Source: Gnomoniopsis sp. IMI 355080
Lineage: Eukaryota > Ascomycota > Sordariomycetes > Diaporthales > Gnomoniaceae
Assembly: GCA_027946555.1 (NCBI GenBank)
Contig: JAPEVC010000091.1
Span: 1-64,000 of the forward strand
Direction: 5' to 3'
Length of the DNA stretch: 64,000 bases
Shown: positions 23,777-36,748 of the stretch, in pieces
Layout: every line of letters starts with the position of its first letter
Numbering within the stretch: the first letter of the stretch is position 1
Position numbers and translations under genes: made by a program
Notes under the pieces: generated by a model
Seen by the model: only the letters and a program-made list of their open reading frames with translations
What the model was told of the DNA's origin: nothing
The model's database searches: none

Positions 23777-25347
23777 TTAATAAATATAAGGGAGGATACG
23801 CCACTTGACAATCTCCTTGTACTTCTCCCAGTCCTCCCCATATTTCTCCTTGCAAGCCTCGTCGTCCCGGCGCTCCCGGTGAATAAGAAGGATCGCAAAA
23901 TAGAGCACGTAAAAGTACGTGAATGCCATACCCCAGCCTTTGGCGACCCCCTGAGTGATCTGGCGCCCATCGAGCATTGTAACGAGCTCATGGGACGCGG
24001 TAAAGCTATCTGCGAACGTGCTTCCGGCTGGAAGTATCAGATATCCAGCGATACCTGTGGGAAGGCTAAACGGCAGGGCCTGCAACCAGTCGCCAAAGTA
24101 ATTGATGTGACGGCTCCTGCCCCACCACCCAGCCGTGAGCAGACGAGTGCCACGCTTGGTTTGGATGTACGATAATCCTTTGACAGACGGATCGTTTGGG
24201 TTCGCCCTGAAGAGGCTCTTCTGTAGATTGGACGCTCGGAATATTTGCAAACCGAGAGCAAAAACCAGACTCACTCCCAATAGTCCTGCCCAACCGAGGT
24301 GAACGGGATATATGGCAAGGTACCGGCACTGCGTCGAATAGAGGAATGGCACCCATACAATGTCGCCGAACGTGAGCATGAATCCGAGGCCATCTGTGGT
24401 CATGTCCATCATGAATAGGATCCTACTCTCGTGATACTGGCCGTATAGGATATAGAATAATTGTACGGCCGCAGTGAAAATGATGCTGTCGGACAGGTAT
24501 CCATAGTTGCGGTACTGCTGAGCCATGAACGCGAGGTCAAGTAGTGCCCATCCAGTCAGGCCAGGCCTTGTTTCCAGCCAACCCTTAATGTCTACCTCGC
24601 CAAAGATAGGCAGTGTGATACGTGGATTCAGTTCGCGGCCTATCCAGAAGTCGTACACAATGCTGCCTGTGTGGCCACCCTGTGCGAGCTCACGCAGGTC
24701 GCTGTTGCCGGATTTGACGCTAAAGCTGCCCAGGTAAACAAAGATCGATATTGCGAAGGCAAGGAAGATGTTGACCGTTAACAGCTGGAGATAGTTTGTT
24801 GTGATGAAAGTCCAGAAAGCCCACTCCGCTCCGTACACGTACGTGCCGACGGCGCAGCCGGTCAATTGGACCATGGAGGTGTAGAATGCTGGGAGCGCAG
24901 ATCAGTATCGTGGGCAGGATGACCGACTCAGGGGCTCTGGCACTTACCATTAAACCTGTACAGCAACGGGCGGCCAGATTCGCGCAGTTTCGTCCCGTAA
25001 ACCTCATGGGCAGGCAAGACTCGATAGAGCACCAGGCTGAGCAGGTAGTATACCATCACCCAGCCCGCGACCTTCCAGCTGGCGAAGCTCCACCCTCCGT
25101 GCGCGGGCCAAGGAATTTGTAACTTCAAGTTGGCCCAAGTAAGCGTGCTTGGCTCCAAGAGGGCTGGTGCTGGGCAACCTGACAGGTCGTTGCAGACGAA
25201 GTAGCAAACCTCGAGGAGGGCCGGAAGGCCGAGGACGAGCGCTGCGGCGCCGAGACTGGTGAAGTTGTTAGATGATTGAATGGCTGCAAATGGGCGGAGG
25301 TAGACATACGGCCCACCAAAGTCGTACTTTGCGATCTTGGTTGACAT
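23777..25347 (-). CDS. ERG24: Delta(14)-sterol reductase (ERG24)
   Basis: Two exons, 25347-24948 and 24888-23777, with a 59-nt intron; 503 residues. The enzyme reduces the C14-C15 double bond of the lanosterol demethylation product with NADPH in the endoplasmic reticulum and is the target of morpholine fungicides. The ERG4/ERG24 family signatures are clear: YDFWIGRELNPRI near the middle, and WWGRSRHINYFGDW followed by QALPFSLPTG near the C-terminus. The C-terminal stretch EKYGEDWEKYKEIVKWRILPYIY matches the conserved end of the family. Multiple hydrophobic helices run through the protein. Length fits ERG24, slightly longer than ERG4. The alternative, an ERG4-type C24(28) reductase, is less likely given the LNPRITLP context. 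Confidence 0.92.
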
Positions 25348-26926
25348 GGCTCTTGCAACGTCGAAACAGGTGACAGGTCAGCGAATGGATGAGGATCCTG
25401 ACGAGGAGCTGAAGTCGGCACGTAACGCGTTCCGAAAGGTTGAAGGAAACGAAAATATACGAGACTCAGGAAGATGAAAAAGCAGTTTGTATATGAGCTC
25501 TGGGTGGTGCCCTCCAGGGCCTGACGAGCCCGTGAGCCTTGTATTCTCGCGCTCCTCCACAACGGCTACTTGGCTTCCGTGCCGTACGATGTCGTCTGGC
25601 TGGGGCTGCTGAGTCAGCTTAGCCCTCAACGCCCCTTCTCTTCTCATACTCTTTGGGATTTTCAGAGAGAGACAAAGTGTTGTTCTCAGCCTTGGCTTTC
25701 TTCTCATCTGAGTCAGGGCACATCAGAAGCTGGCCGGATCCATGTATCCAAGGTTTTTGTTGTATGTACTCACGTCTAGGGTTCCCAATTCCTCAAGTCA
25801 AGGCTATGATGACAGGACAAGTGGGACGGACCTGTGCTACTTGCATCATATAGAATATAGCAGACACCTCCTGAGACACGAGAACTAGAAATGCACATAA
25901 GTCTGGGAAATGCCTACTTCAGAAGTCTAGGATGTGATGTGCTTCCTTGCAAGAAGGAAGTAGCAAAGAAAGGAAAAGAAACTTACTTCAATCAAATTTC
26001 CCCATACATAGATACCTATCAAATAGAACATCGTAATCTATGCCTTCCTGTCATTCTAAGGGCATAGGTCAATGATGATCGTATAGATAATTGTGAACTG
26101 CGTGCCAGCCTCCTCAAGTTGCAATTGCCAACTAGATTCTAGCAAATTATCCCGAGGTCTTCCACTGGCAGAGAGACAAAACCTCCATTTGCTGGTGCTA
26201 AATCAGCCCTGTATATAAGTGATCTCTCCCAGGGATTTATTTTCAGACCTCACTTGTTTCTCGGTGTGACGAAGGAATGATGCCCTACCATTTTGTTTTC
26301 CTTTTTCGTCCTTTGAAAATTGAATGTACCTCGCCTGTTTCCTGGCTGTCTGCGGAATGTTCAATCTCGCTGATTAGCCTCATCCTTTCTATGTGATTGC
26401 CTAGCCATTGCGCTTCAAGACACTTACAAAGGGATTCGAATTACTATAGACTGCCGAGTACCCACCCAGTAATGTGTTTCATATCTCAATTGTCCACATA
26501 AAATGTAAGTTTCTCACACAATTCACCTCCTTCCCACATGCCCCCCCCCCTACCAAAACAAACTATTCCACCACCCTGGTACTTTCCCAGTTCATACCCA
26601 ATTGTACCACGCACATCCTTGGGGAACCTAGGATTGGTCAGTTCCTTCTTCAGAAGTTGATCACCAGCCGCCAATTCATTCACAACTTGTATTGCAAGAG
26701 GTTGCCGTTGCCAAAACAACCTCTTTGTCAATGAAATCGGAAGTTATTTCTTTCCACCTCACCAGCCCAAGTCGCAAACCTCTTTAAACCCTCTCTCCAC
26801 AATCGCCGTTCTTTTCATTAACTCTGAGCATCTGTTTTCCGCAGAACTCAGCAAAATCATTTTGTCCGAAACCTGACGATCATCCTCGAGAGATCCGACA
26901 ACCCTCTTTGTCGGATCGTTCGAAAA
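25348..26926. other. Divergent intergenic region
   Basis: About 1.6 kb between the ERG24 start (minus strand) and the start of the giant gene (plus strand), expected to hold both promoters. It includes a C run near 26541 and a CAA/CCA-rich leader before 26927. No further gene is seen. Confidence 0.45.
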
Positions 26927-29900
26927 ATGGCCAACTTTACGGCCGAAGAAGTTAGGTACCTGGTCAACCACCTGTTCCTACCACCTCAGCTACCTCAGCA
27001 AGATGATTCCTCCTCCAGCTACGAGGATGCCTTGTTGCGAGTCATCCAACAAGCTCTCGGCGATTTTATCCAAGATTTGCGCCCAGAACAAGACGAGGCT
27101 TCCCGACTAGTAACCGCCTCTATCTCGCAGTTTGCGCTGCTGCAGAATAGAAATGGACTCTTGGATGGACTGAAGTTAGCACAAGCGTTCCAAAGCTTGA
27201 GCAATGTGGATGCTGGTAGGAGCCAACCCCCCTCCGCTCAGCAAGAACGATCTGTGGACTCTAACCGAATGAACTTCTGCAGATATCACGATCCCGATAC
27301 ATGTCCGTGCCCAAAATGCTGCTGTCATGGTCAACAAGCGTGGCAATGAAATCGAAATCGAAGCATTCGAGCTCTCCCCAACCGACAGTGCCGTGATGGG
27401 CGCGTCAGGCCGGCTCCGTCGCTGCTTCCCTGGACCGTCTGTGTGCATCGGAAAAGATCAGTTCAGCAACCCCGGCCTCCAATCGGTGCTCACAAAGACT
27501 CTTTCGAAGCTCAGCGCCCATTGCGTCTCTGGTATTACAAATCCTGACTTCGGTAGATCGATTTCTGACACTCATCACCCCGGCCTCGTCACTGAGCTTC
27601 TTTTCGCCTTCCTACAACCTATTGGTCGCAAAGGTACTAGTCAGCGAATTTGGAAACACTCTCGAGAAGACACCCTATTCCAATACCGGGATGGTGGGCC
27701 ACCCTGGCGACGTTCATCGCTTTGGCTGCTCATTCGTGTTGTTATGCAGCTCTTGTTCACTCGACAGTCTGTAGGTATCCCAGATTATTCTGCCGGGCGA
27801 GACTACAAGCTGTGTATGCTTTACATCTTTGCCGCTGTTCTTGATCAAGCTGTCGCTCTGGATGAGCCTGACTCACTTTCACCCGATACACTTCACTGCA
27901 TGAGCTCCAAAATCGTCCGTCGCATGCTCAAGCTGGATATCAGGCATGAGGAGCCCGGCATTACCTTTGTTCAAAGCGTCTTGCAAAAGACCAATATGCA
28001 TCTGGAGCGGAAGTGGGCCCTTATTCGACAGCGAAACCAAGGAGACTTGGATCTGTCGTCCCTTCCAAGACTCAAATTCATCAACGACGTCTCTATCGCG
28101 CTGCCTAACCTGGATGAATTCCTGTCCAGTCTGTTTGCAAGAGAGCCGGCCCAGCACGGTGTCGATGTCGCAATCACGCCAGGGCTGCAACACTTCTATC
28201 CGAACAATTTTCCCGTCTTGGACGCCTCATTTCCAGTCGAGTTTCTGCCCTACAATCTCGAGAGATTTGAGACTTGGGTGGCATCGCACCTACGCGACTG
28301 GCACCGGCGCGCCTGGTCGAAATCGAATGCACGTCTGTGCTTCGGAAACGCCATGAACATCTATTACACGAAAGCCAAAGATCTCTACTCGGGCAACCCA
28401 GAGGCGACGTCCGTGATGATTCTGACCCTACTCGAGCTCTGGGTCCGGTGTGACAAGATGGCTATACATGACTTCCCACTGCTGCGAGATTACGATCCAG
28501 AAGTGCCGACAAGCGTTCTTCAATGTCTGCTCCTCAGAACCAAAGATCACATGTCCCGTCTCCAAAGCGTTGAGCGATACATTACGCGGCGCCGAAGTAT
28601 GGCCAAGCTCAGCGCAATGTCTTTCATTTTCCAAGGCTTCGGCACGGCGGAGTCATTCTCCGTCAGATACTATGATCAGTCGGTTAGTTTACAACATTCA
28701 CACCGTGCGATCGAGTATGCCGCCAACAAAGAGCGCAGCGCAAAGCTCACAGAGCTGGAGCGGGCGAAGAAGGAGTATGATCGTCTCATGACTTTATACG
28801 ATACTGCTAGCCCTTGCCAGACCGTTCTACAAACAAGCCGTTACCGCCGCGGTAGGAAGTGGTTTGAGGAGGAAACGCGAGTGCATAAGGGTCCGGGTCC
28901 CTGCGCCAGATGTTCTTACAAACGGGAAGCTAAGGCCATGATGATTGATATTTTCGAATGGCCACTTCCATCCGATCCTTTCGAGGCAAAGTCCGTGATC
29001 TTCGAACTTGATGTTCCAAAAGCCTTCTCATCATGGAGAGACTCTACAACTTTCCTGCTGATGGAGGTGCTTGGGCAGGAGTACGGCGTTTGTGAGCCTG
29101 CCCCACACATCAGATATCCTCTCTCAACCTACGCTGCCTTACACAGTCACTACAAAAACAACGGAACTCAACGCTTATATCTTGTATCAGGCAACACCGC
29201 CAAGAGCACCTGCACAAAGCAACGTTGATTCCCAGACCTTACCATCAGTGGTGTGCGTTGAGAATAGGCTCAACTTCCGGTATTTCGACACTGCGCGTCG
29301 ATGCTTTGTGAGAGACCTCGGCCCTTCTGATGCTGTTCTCCAATCCTGCACATATCGACTACCAACTCGATCTTCCTCGCTCCAAAGATTTGCATCGCGA
29401 AGCTTCGATGCAAATGATTCCACGTCCAACGAAGTCATCGCAACACAGTCGAGTTGTCCAGGGCATATGGGACTGTCTGAGTACAGAAGTTTGGCTGCAA
29501 TTCCAGTGGGGTACCGCTTACAGTGGATGAACATCCTCGTGCAACTTGCGTGTCCGAATGTGGACTTCAAAAAAGTCGAAACAAGTCTCGTGTTACTTCA
29601 GATAATCTACCAAGTAGGACCTCCTGGAAGCGTCAATGATCTCCGCCGGGCTGCTCATTCTGTGATAGGGGATGAGAATTTCGTATTGGCAATTTTGGCA
29701 CGCACGAAGGAAGCTGCGGCAAGAATCGAGTCCAACTGGGAGACTTCCTATGCCTTGCATGCCTTTATATCGATTCTCCTCCGTGTCCTTTCACTCGCAC
29801 CTTCTTCTGAGCTCAAAGCGGAAGCATCGAGATCGTTGACTCGGCTGAGAGGGACAGCTTTCCGCTGGACGACGATGCTAAGGGAGAAGTGTGAAGGAGC

Positions 29901-32900
29901 CTCCGACAGCTCTCGAAAGACACACTTGGTGGATAATCTGGTGTCAGTGGCTTTGGTATGCATCGGGTCCTTCGATGTTGATATCGACCAACTCGAGGCC
30001 ATCCTGGCAGTTCCAGCACAGGCATCCATCTTCTTCAAGTGCAGTATTCTCATTCATGAATATAGATCCCGAGAAGACATTCCAGTGAAGCATTCCCTTG
30101 GTAGTATCATGTATCTACAATGGCAACGATTGTCGTGCCGGTTGTTTCCGCTTCTCGCCTCTGGCATCCTCAACAAAGAACCTCCAACAAGCCTGGATGA
30201 TGCTATCCAGGACCAATGGCCAGAGTTCGAGAGAGGGAAACCATGGCAATCGCTTACTGTTGGGTTCTGGGCTATCAGCGAGACTGCAAATCAAGCGGGT
30301 CGTCGGTTGCCGCTTCACTACAACTTCTTGACGGGCCAGTTGCTCGTTGATGGATGGCCGCTTTCTCGTCTCCCTTCCCAATACGAGTCTCATAAGACTT
30401 ATCGAAGACTTCTTGGCCTCAATACATTCCAAGTGATGCCTAGCTGCGTACCAGGTATGCAATTCGCGTCGAAGCAGCCATACTCAGGCCACACTCTACA
30501 CTTCGGTCTGAAGGCGTCAACTCTTCTCATCCATGCAACCTGCGATGGTGACTCATATGAACTGGTCCCGAGGCAAGCCTTTAGAGGTACATTGCCACAC
30601 ATTCTCGTCAATGACTTCGTTCATTGGTACAATATTGAGTCGGGAAATGTGGAATTTTGTGAACAGCAGAACCCATGGACCCTCACCACGTCTGCTTGGA
30701 TTTTGACACGAGATGGAGAACAGTGGCGACTTTCGAAGCAAGGCAAGATACTCGTCGATCCACAAAGCCCGACCGGTCTGGAAATGCCTCCATTCTGGAG
30801 CCCTTGCAACCGCCGCTCGAAATAAATGTCGTGACGACCGAGGATGGCCAAACATTGGAGATTGATCTTCCAATGTTCCAGCTTGGTTTCTACTTGACAC
30901 AGGGCACCTCTTGCATCATGTCGAGGGACTTTAAAGGCTTTGAAATCGATAGCAAGCAGTCCTTCGACACCCTGATTGGTTTGAGAAACAAGTTGGTGCT
31001 GAAAGCTTCGGCTGGTAGTGACCGTCGAGTTTTGATTCCGCCCGGCATAATATCATTTTCCGGTGACGAAGGCCATGTTCGTGTCGAAATTCAACCCACC
31101 AATGGGTCAATTCATATCTACAAAGTCGATCAGACGCTTGGAATCCTACGTGACAATGGGCGACTTTATAACAAGCTCCTATTGGTCTACCTCCACGGTC
31201 TGACGTCTTTTTGCCTTCCTGATCCGTTCACGTGCCACACGGGCACGGAGCAGTCACTTTCTCTACTGCGAGGAGCAGCAGTCAGGTCTTTTCAGCGTTT
31301 GACAGAAAGTGAATTGGCTTTGCTACAATCGATCCAGGCTCTGACTCCCAGGAGGCACTTTTGCCCCGAACAAAACAAGACTGTGCAGACAGTGAGCTGG
31401 GACTTGCGATTGCCTGCACTGTCACAGCATCCGTTGTACCATGAGAACGTTCGAGAGATATTGCAGCAAGCCGAAATTACTGAGCTCTTCTATCCGGAGG
31501 AGGCGCTTAAACTCCCTGGCCTCAGCTCATCCGATGCTGAATTGCTCCGTCGTGATGCAGCTCGAACCTCGGTGTTCCGAACTTCCACCTTCGGCTCTGA
31601 GGCTTTCTCGGAAGGGGTCGACGCCAAATACCAGTCTAGGGACCTTGACCTCGATTCGGCGAGAGCAGGCAGGGCGCGGAAAATATGTACGATCTTGTTC
31701 AATCATAGCGACTCTCGGCAATTCCAGCCTCAAAACCACCCAGCGTTGGCGCAGCATCTTTCGGACAAGTTCAAGTCGGTCGGTAGATGCAGCAATGCAG
31801 GTATCGAAGAGCTACCTGCCGAAGTGCTCGAATACGACGGTATGTATTTGACAAACCATCTGAATCATTGGGCCGATCTTTGGTGTTGGCTACATCGGAA
31901 GTCCCAGAACATGGCGATTCGAGAGACAGGGCCCTTTGAGCTCATGATGTGGTTTGCGACCATGGCCTTCGATGCACACGCAGACCTCGATATAACACAC
32001 ACGGCAGCCTACTTTTTCCTTCAGGCTGAGATGCGAGACATCCAACTTCCAACAGCACGAAGACTACGCTTACAGTTGGGCCATTCATTTGACAGCAACG
32101 GGCTGCGAGAATTGATCACGCGACATCTCATTCCAGAGAGTGAATGCCCAGAGCCCACTTTAATCGCTGTTTCAGGAGAGTCTTCGCAAGCGCGAGCTAC
32201 CAGAGTCCTTTATACAAAGTCCAAGAACAAGACCAAGGCAGTCGATGATCTCTTGGCCGAGATAAAAAAAACAATGGCCGTGCTCTAGCCCCAGAGAGCC
32301 TGAAGGACAGTCCAAAGCATTCATCGCGAACCATCTCAATCTCGCAAAAGCCATGGACGAGGTCGCTGACAAGATAAAGAATTGGTATGCGAATCTAGAA
32401 TTCAAGGAATATCTCGATCATATTGGGAACACGATTATGACACAGCCGTTCTCGAGCGTAGGGGGTCGGAGTTTCACTTATGAGGATCCTGGGTACGTTG
32501 GCATCCTACAGAAGGCCTTCATTACATCCAGAGATCTATTCTCTTCTCCTCCTCCACAATTTCTTCCAGACCGTCCGAGGCTACCATTGAGCAGCTTGGT
32601 GACGAGTTCAGATCTCGACTCACTCCTCCAGACACTTCAAGGAAGGGCAAGGTCAACATACGAGCAGCAGTACGCCAGGGAACTTGGAGAAAGTATGAGA
32701 GACCTTCAAAACAGTCGCGGTTCCAAGAACAGTGTTTTCAGGTTCAGCAAGGAGCTGGTGCGACGTCGACTTGACGACCACCTGGGAGCATCGAAGAGAT
32801 ATGCCAAGCAACTAATCAGCGAGATCCGCTGTTCCATGGAACAGTCGTCAGAAAATCATCTACTGGTCATGCAAAATCATCATTGTCCTCGATTATCCCC

Positions 32901-35900
32901 CATGTTTCTACTTCAGCAACTTTCGCAAAAGGGTTGGGATGGTGCAAGCCCATGGCATGCTGTCCCCCCAGCATGGCAGCCATGGATAATCGCTTTTGGT
33001 CTAGCTTTGACCGAGATCCAGCGCGCGTCCAGACTGATTAATGTCTCCACGAGCCAAAACGACTTGATTCGGGAACTACAGAACGAGGGACACGGGAACT
33101 GGGATCCCGCACAATATCCAGAATCACTGCTCTTGGAAATTGAAAACCGTATACTCATACGCGCAGTTCAGCAAGAGATTTCCAGCCTAATGAGGTAAGT
33201 TAAACAAACTATTGATGTATTGATCGTGCTCACTTACACCCTTCGCGCACTACGCATTCTATTGGCTAACATTGATGAAACAAAAGGCAACCGCCGGCCA
33301 TGGAAAATGCAGTCATGCAGTTGAACATGGGTGAAGGGAAATCCTCAGTGATTGTACCTGTTGTAGTCATGGCGCTGACAGATAGCTCGAGACTAGTACG
33401 TGTGGTGGTGACAAAAGCACAGTCTCGTCAGATGTTCCACGAGCTCGTTTCCAAGCTGGGATGTCTTGTCAACCGTCGCGTTTTTACCCTACCGTTCTCT
33501 CGAGCACTTCAAGTGAGCGAGGTAGATGCTCGAGCAATTCACGACCAGTGTCAAAAGTGCATGAACGCTGGAGGCGTTATGCTAGTTCAGCCAGAGCATA
33601 TCCTTTCATTCAAGCTGATGGGACTTGAAGCTCTGATCACGAACAAAGAGGTCGTTGGTCGAGCCCTACTGGAAACTCAGTCCCTCTTTGACACAAAGAG
33701 CCGCGACATCGTGGATGAGAGCGACGAAAACTTCAGTGTTAAGTTCGAGCTCATCTATACGATGGGGTCTCAAGTGCCAATAGAGTTCGGGCCCCAGCGA
33801 TGGATTCTCATCCAGGAGATTCTGGGCTTGGTAAGAAAGCATGCGAGGTCTGTTCATGATAGATTTCCATTATCTATCGAGGTTCAACAACGTGGGCGGC
33901 ATTCCGGAGAGTTCCCCCGAATTCGACTGCTCAAAGCGGATGCCACGAAGATGCTTCTTGACGACGTTGTTTCCGACATTTGCAAGATAGGGTTTCCCGG
34001 ATTCCCTATTTCGAAACAAAGCCCCGTTTCTCGCAGAAGTGTGATGAAGTACATCAATCAGACGGTTCTGACAGCTTCAGAGATCAAAGCCGTTGAGCAG
34101 GGGCCATTTTGGACGGACGCGACTACCAGCTACCTGCTCCTCCTTCGAGGTCTGTTTGCCGGAGGACTTCTGGCTTTTGCCTTTGAGCGCAAACGATGGC
34201 GTGTCAATTATGGCCTTGACAGCAGCAGGCAGCCACCGACCAAATTGGCAGTCCCCTATCGAGCCAAAGACAACCCGGCACCAAGATCGGAGTTCAGTCA
34301 TCCCGACGTTGTCATAGTGCTGACTTGCAATAGCTACTATTACGGTGGCCTCAGCAATGATGAGATGTTTCAGGCTTTTGAACAGTTGATAGATTTTGAG
34401 GAGGCGGACGCTGAATATCAGGCATGGATTCAAGACGCTGACAGGCTTCCCGGCGCCTTCAGCTCCCTCATGGGCATCAATTTGAAGGATAGATTACAAT
34501 GCCAGCAGGACTTATTCCCTTCATGTAAGTTTCTGATGCAACACCTATCGCTGTGTTCTACTTCCACTCCCTAATGCTGCTAAAATATACTGACGCCGCC
34601 GTGATAGTCCGTTTCGCCAAACGCACTATAGACTATTTCCTACAAGCTATCGTCTTTCCGAAGCAAATGAGAGAGTTTCCACAAAAGCTGTCCGCATCTG
34701 GTTGGGACCTCGGAGATGTCAAGAGTCATCCCACGACTGGCTTCAGTGGCACCGTTGATTCCAGCCGTCTTTTGCCTCTCGATGTGAAGTACCTGGATCT
34801 TCCGAGCCAGCGGCACACTAACGCCCTCGTCTTGGAAAATTTGCTTCGGCCAGACAATGAAGTCATCCTTCTTCCTGCTAGACCAATGGCGACTTCAGAA
34901 GATATGGACGAGACTCGAAATTCGTGCTCAGATGCGAGAGCTCTCCTGGATGTAATCGTTGGCCGAGGAGACCCGAACTTGCGAGTTATCCTGGATGTCG
35001 GGGCTCAGATCCTGGAGTTGACGAATGTGCAAGTAGCACAAGAATGGCTGGCACTGGCACACGAGAATGATCCCGAAGTCCAGGCGGCTGTTTACTTCGA
35101 CGACGACGAGGAGATCATGGTGCGGGACATGAAAGGTGGCACCGAACAACTGCGCGTATCACCTTTCGCTGATCAGCTCGACGCCTGCGTTGTTTTCCTT
35201 GACGAGGCTCACACACGAGGTACTGATCTTCGTCTTCCAGAGTATTACAGAGCAGCTGTGACACTTGGTGCGAATCTGACCAAGGACCGGCTCGTACAAG
35301 GTAAGTCTGTGGACATATTCGATTTTCTGAAACGGGCCTTCCCAGTGCTGACCAAAGTTGTAGCCTGCATGAGAATGCGGAAGCTTGGAAAAGGGCAGTC
35401 GCTCGTCTTTTGCGTGCCTCCCGAGATTCAGACCAAGATACAGGATGCTGAAGCGGAGGAACAGAACGGGTATCATATTGTCAACCAGCAAACCGATCGC
35501 CACATTGGCGTCCTTGAAGTACTTCAATGGGCTATTGGTGAGACACACATAGACCTATGGCGAAACATGTCCCTCTGGGCCGCCCAAGGCCGGAGATTCG
35601 ACGAGCAGAAAGCGCTCTGGCATGAGATAGGCGATGGAGACGCGACTTCAATGACTACATCACACGCTGCCAAATTCCTGGAAGAGGAATCTCAGTCACT
35701 GGAGCAGCGCTATCGACCCGAAGTCCCTGGGGTTAGGTCCAATTCAGCGCATGCCAATAACGCACGCGCACAGCAGATACACGAGCGCTGTGTGGAGATT
35801 GGCAGTCTCAACTTTGATGAAGCAGCCCTGCAGGGAGAGCAGGAGCGTGAGCTTGCACCGGAGGTTGAAGAGGAACGCCAGATTGAGAGACCGCCACCGG

Positions 35901-36748
35901 CGGAGGCTGCCAGACACACACTACACCCAGACTTGAAAGCTTTTGTCTCAACCGGCGTGGTTCCTCAAGGATCCTCCGTTTTTATGCCGGCTTTCTGGGC
36001 CCTACGAGAAACAACCTCGGCCAAGCACCTGGATGTTGACCAGTTTCCGAAGGATGTTCTGGTGACGAAAGACTTCGCCACCACGCTGAAGAAGACGAAA
36101 GACACGTATTTCAACTCGGACGCATGCCAACGTCCAGTACACTGGATTCTCACCAGCCAGCCCAACAGCTGGGAATTTGTGGTTATCATCAGCCCGTTTG
36201 AGGCCCACGAGCTTCTACCAAGAATCAAATTGGGTGAGAAGACCACACTTCACATCTACTCTGCGCGGCCAAGTTTGGAGATTGATGCTCTGGATGATTT
36301 GACGCTGTATACTGTCCCATCAAGGCCTCGAGATCAGCCACCTCAGAACTTGCCTCTCCGCCTCGCCGTTCAACTGAACCTCTTTGCGGGACAATTGTAC
36401 TTCAAGTCTTTCGAGGACTACGTGGAGCTATGCAATACGCTGAGGATATGTTGGAAGGAAGCAATGATAGGGGACAAAGTAGATGCGGATGGTTTCATCC
36501 GCAAGGCCCGCTCGCGAGCTGGGAAGCTGGTGATTCGGAATTCGGCTTTTCGAAATAGTCCCGTCAAATTCCTCAAGGATTTCTTGTCGAAGACGCGCAG
36601 GGACTGCCAGCCTATCGAGAGAACACAACTAGGCAGGGTCCTGGATGGCACTTTGCTTCAGGCGAGTGACTTCATTTCGGGACCAGACGATGAGGATGTC
36701 CACATGACTGGCCTTTCGGAGGACGGGGACGTGGAAATGAGCGGCTAA
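26927..36748 (+). CDS. Giant DUF6606/DUF3638/DUF3645 family protein, frame broken as sequenced
   Basis: One gene of about 9.8 kb. Clear introns are 27216-27282, 33195-33286, 34525-34607 and 35301-35363 (the last is a multiple of three and leaves the frame open). After removing them, three single-base adjustments (near 29190, 30783 and 32264-32271) give a continuous frame of about 3,170 residues, the usual size of this fungal family. The N-terminus (VRYLVNHLFLPPQLP) is the DUF6606 region. The DUF3638 region contains NMGEGKSSVIVPVV, resembling a Walker A motif, and a DUF3645-like segment contains HPDVVIVLTCNSYYYGGLS. A DEAH box lies in VFLDEAHTRGTDLRLP, and QACMRMRKLGKGQ resembles helicase motif VI. 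Databases often name the family ubiquitinyl hydrolase; the motifs seen here suggest an ATPase. Without correction the first product would stop at 29228. Confidence 0.85.

Noticed and set aside
26411..26460. GGGATTCGAATTAC considered as part of a tRNA T-arm
   Set aside because: No matching acceptor, D or anticodon stems can be built around it.
32264..32271. Programmed -1 ribosomal frameshift at the A-AAA-AAA heptamer
   Set aside because: The shift needed to continue the protein is +1 (or one base fewer in the run). A -1 shift leads into a frame that does not join the next exon.
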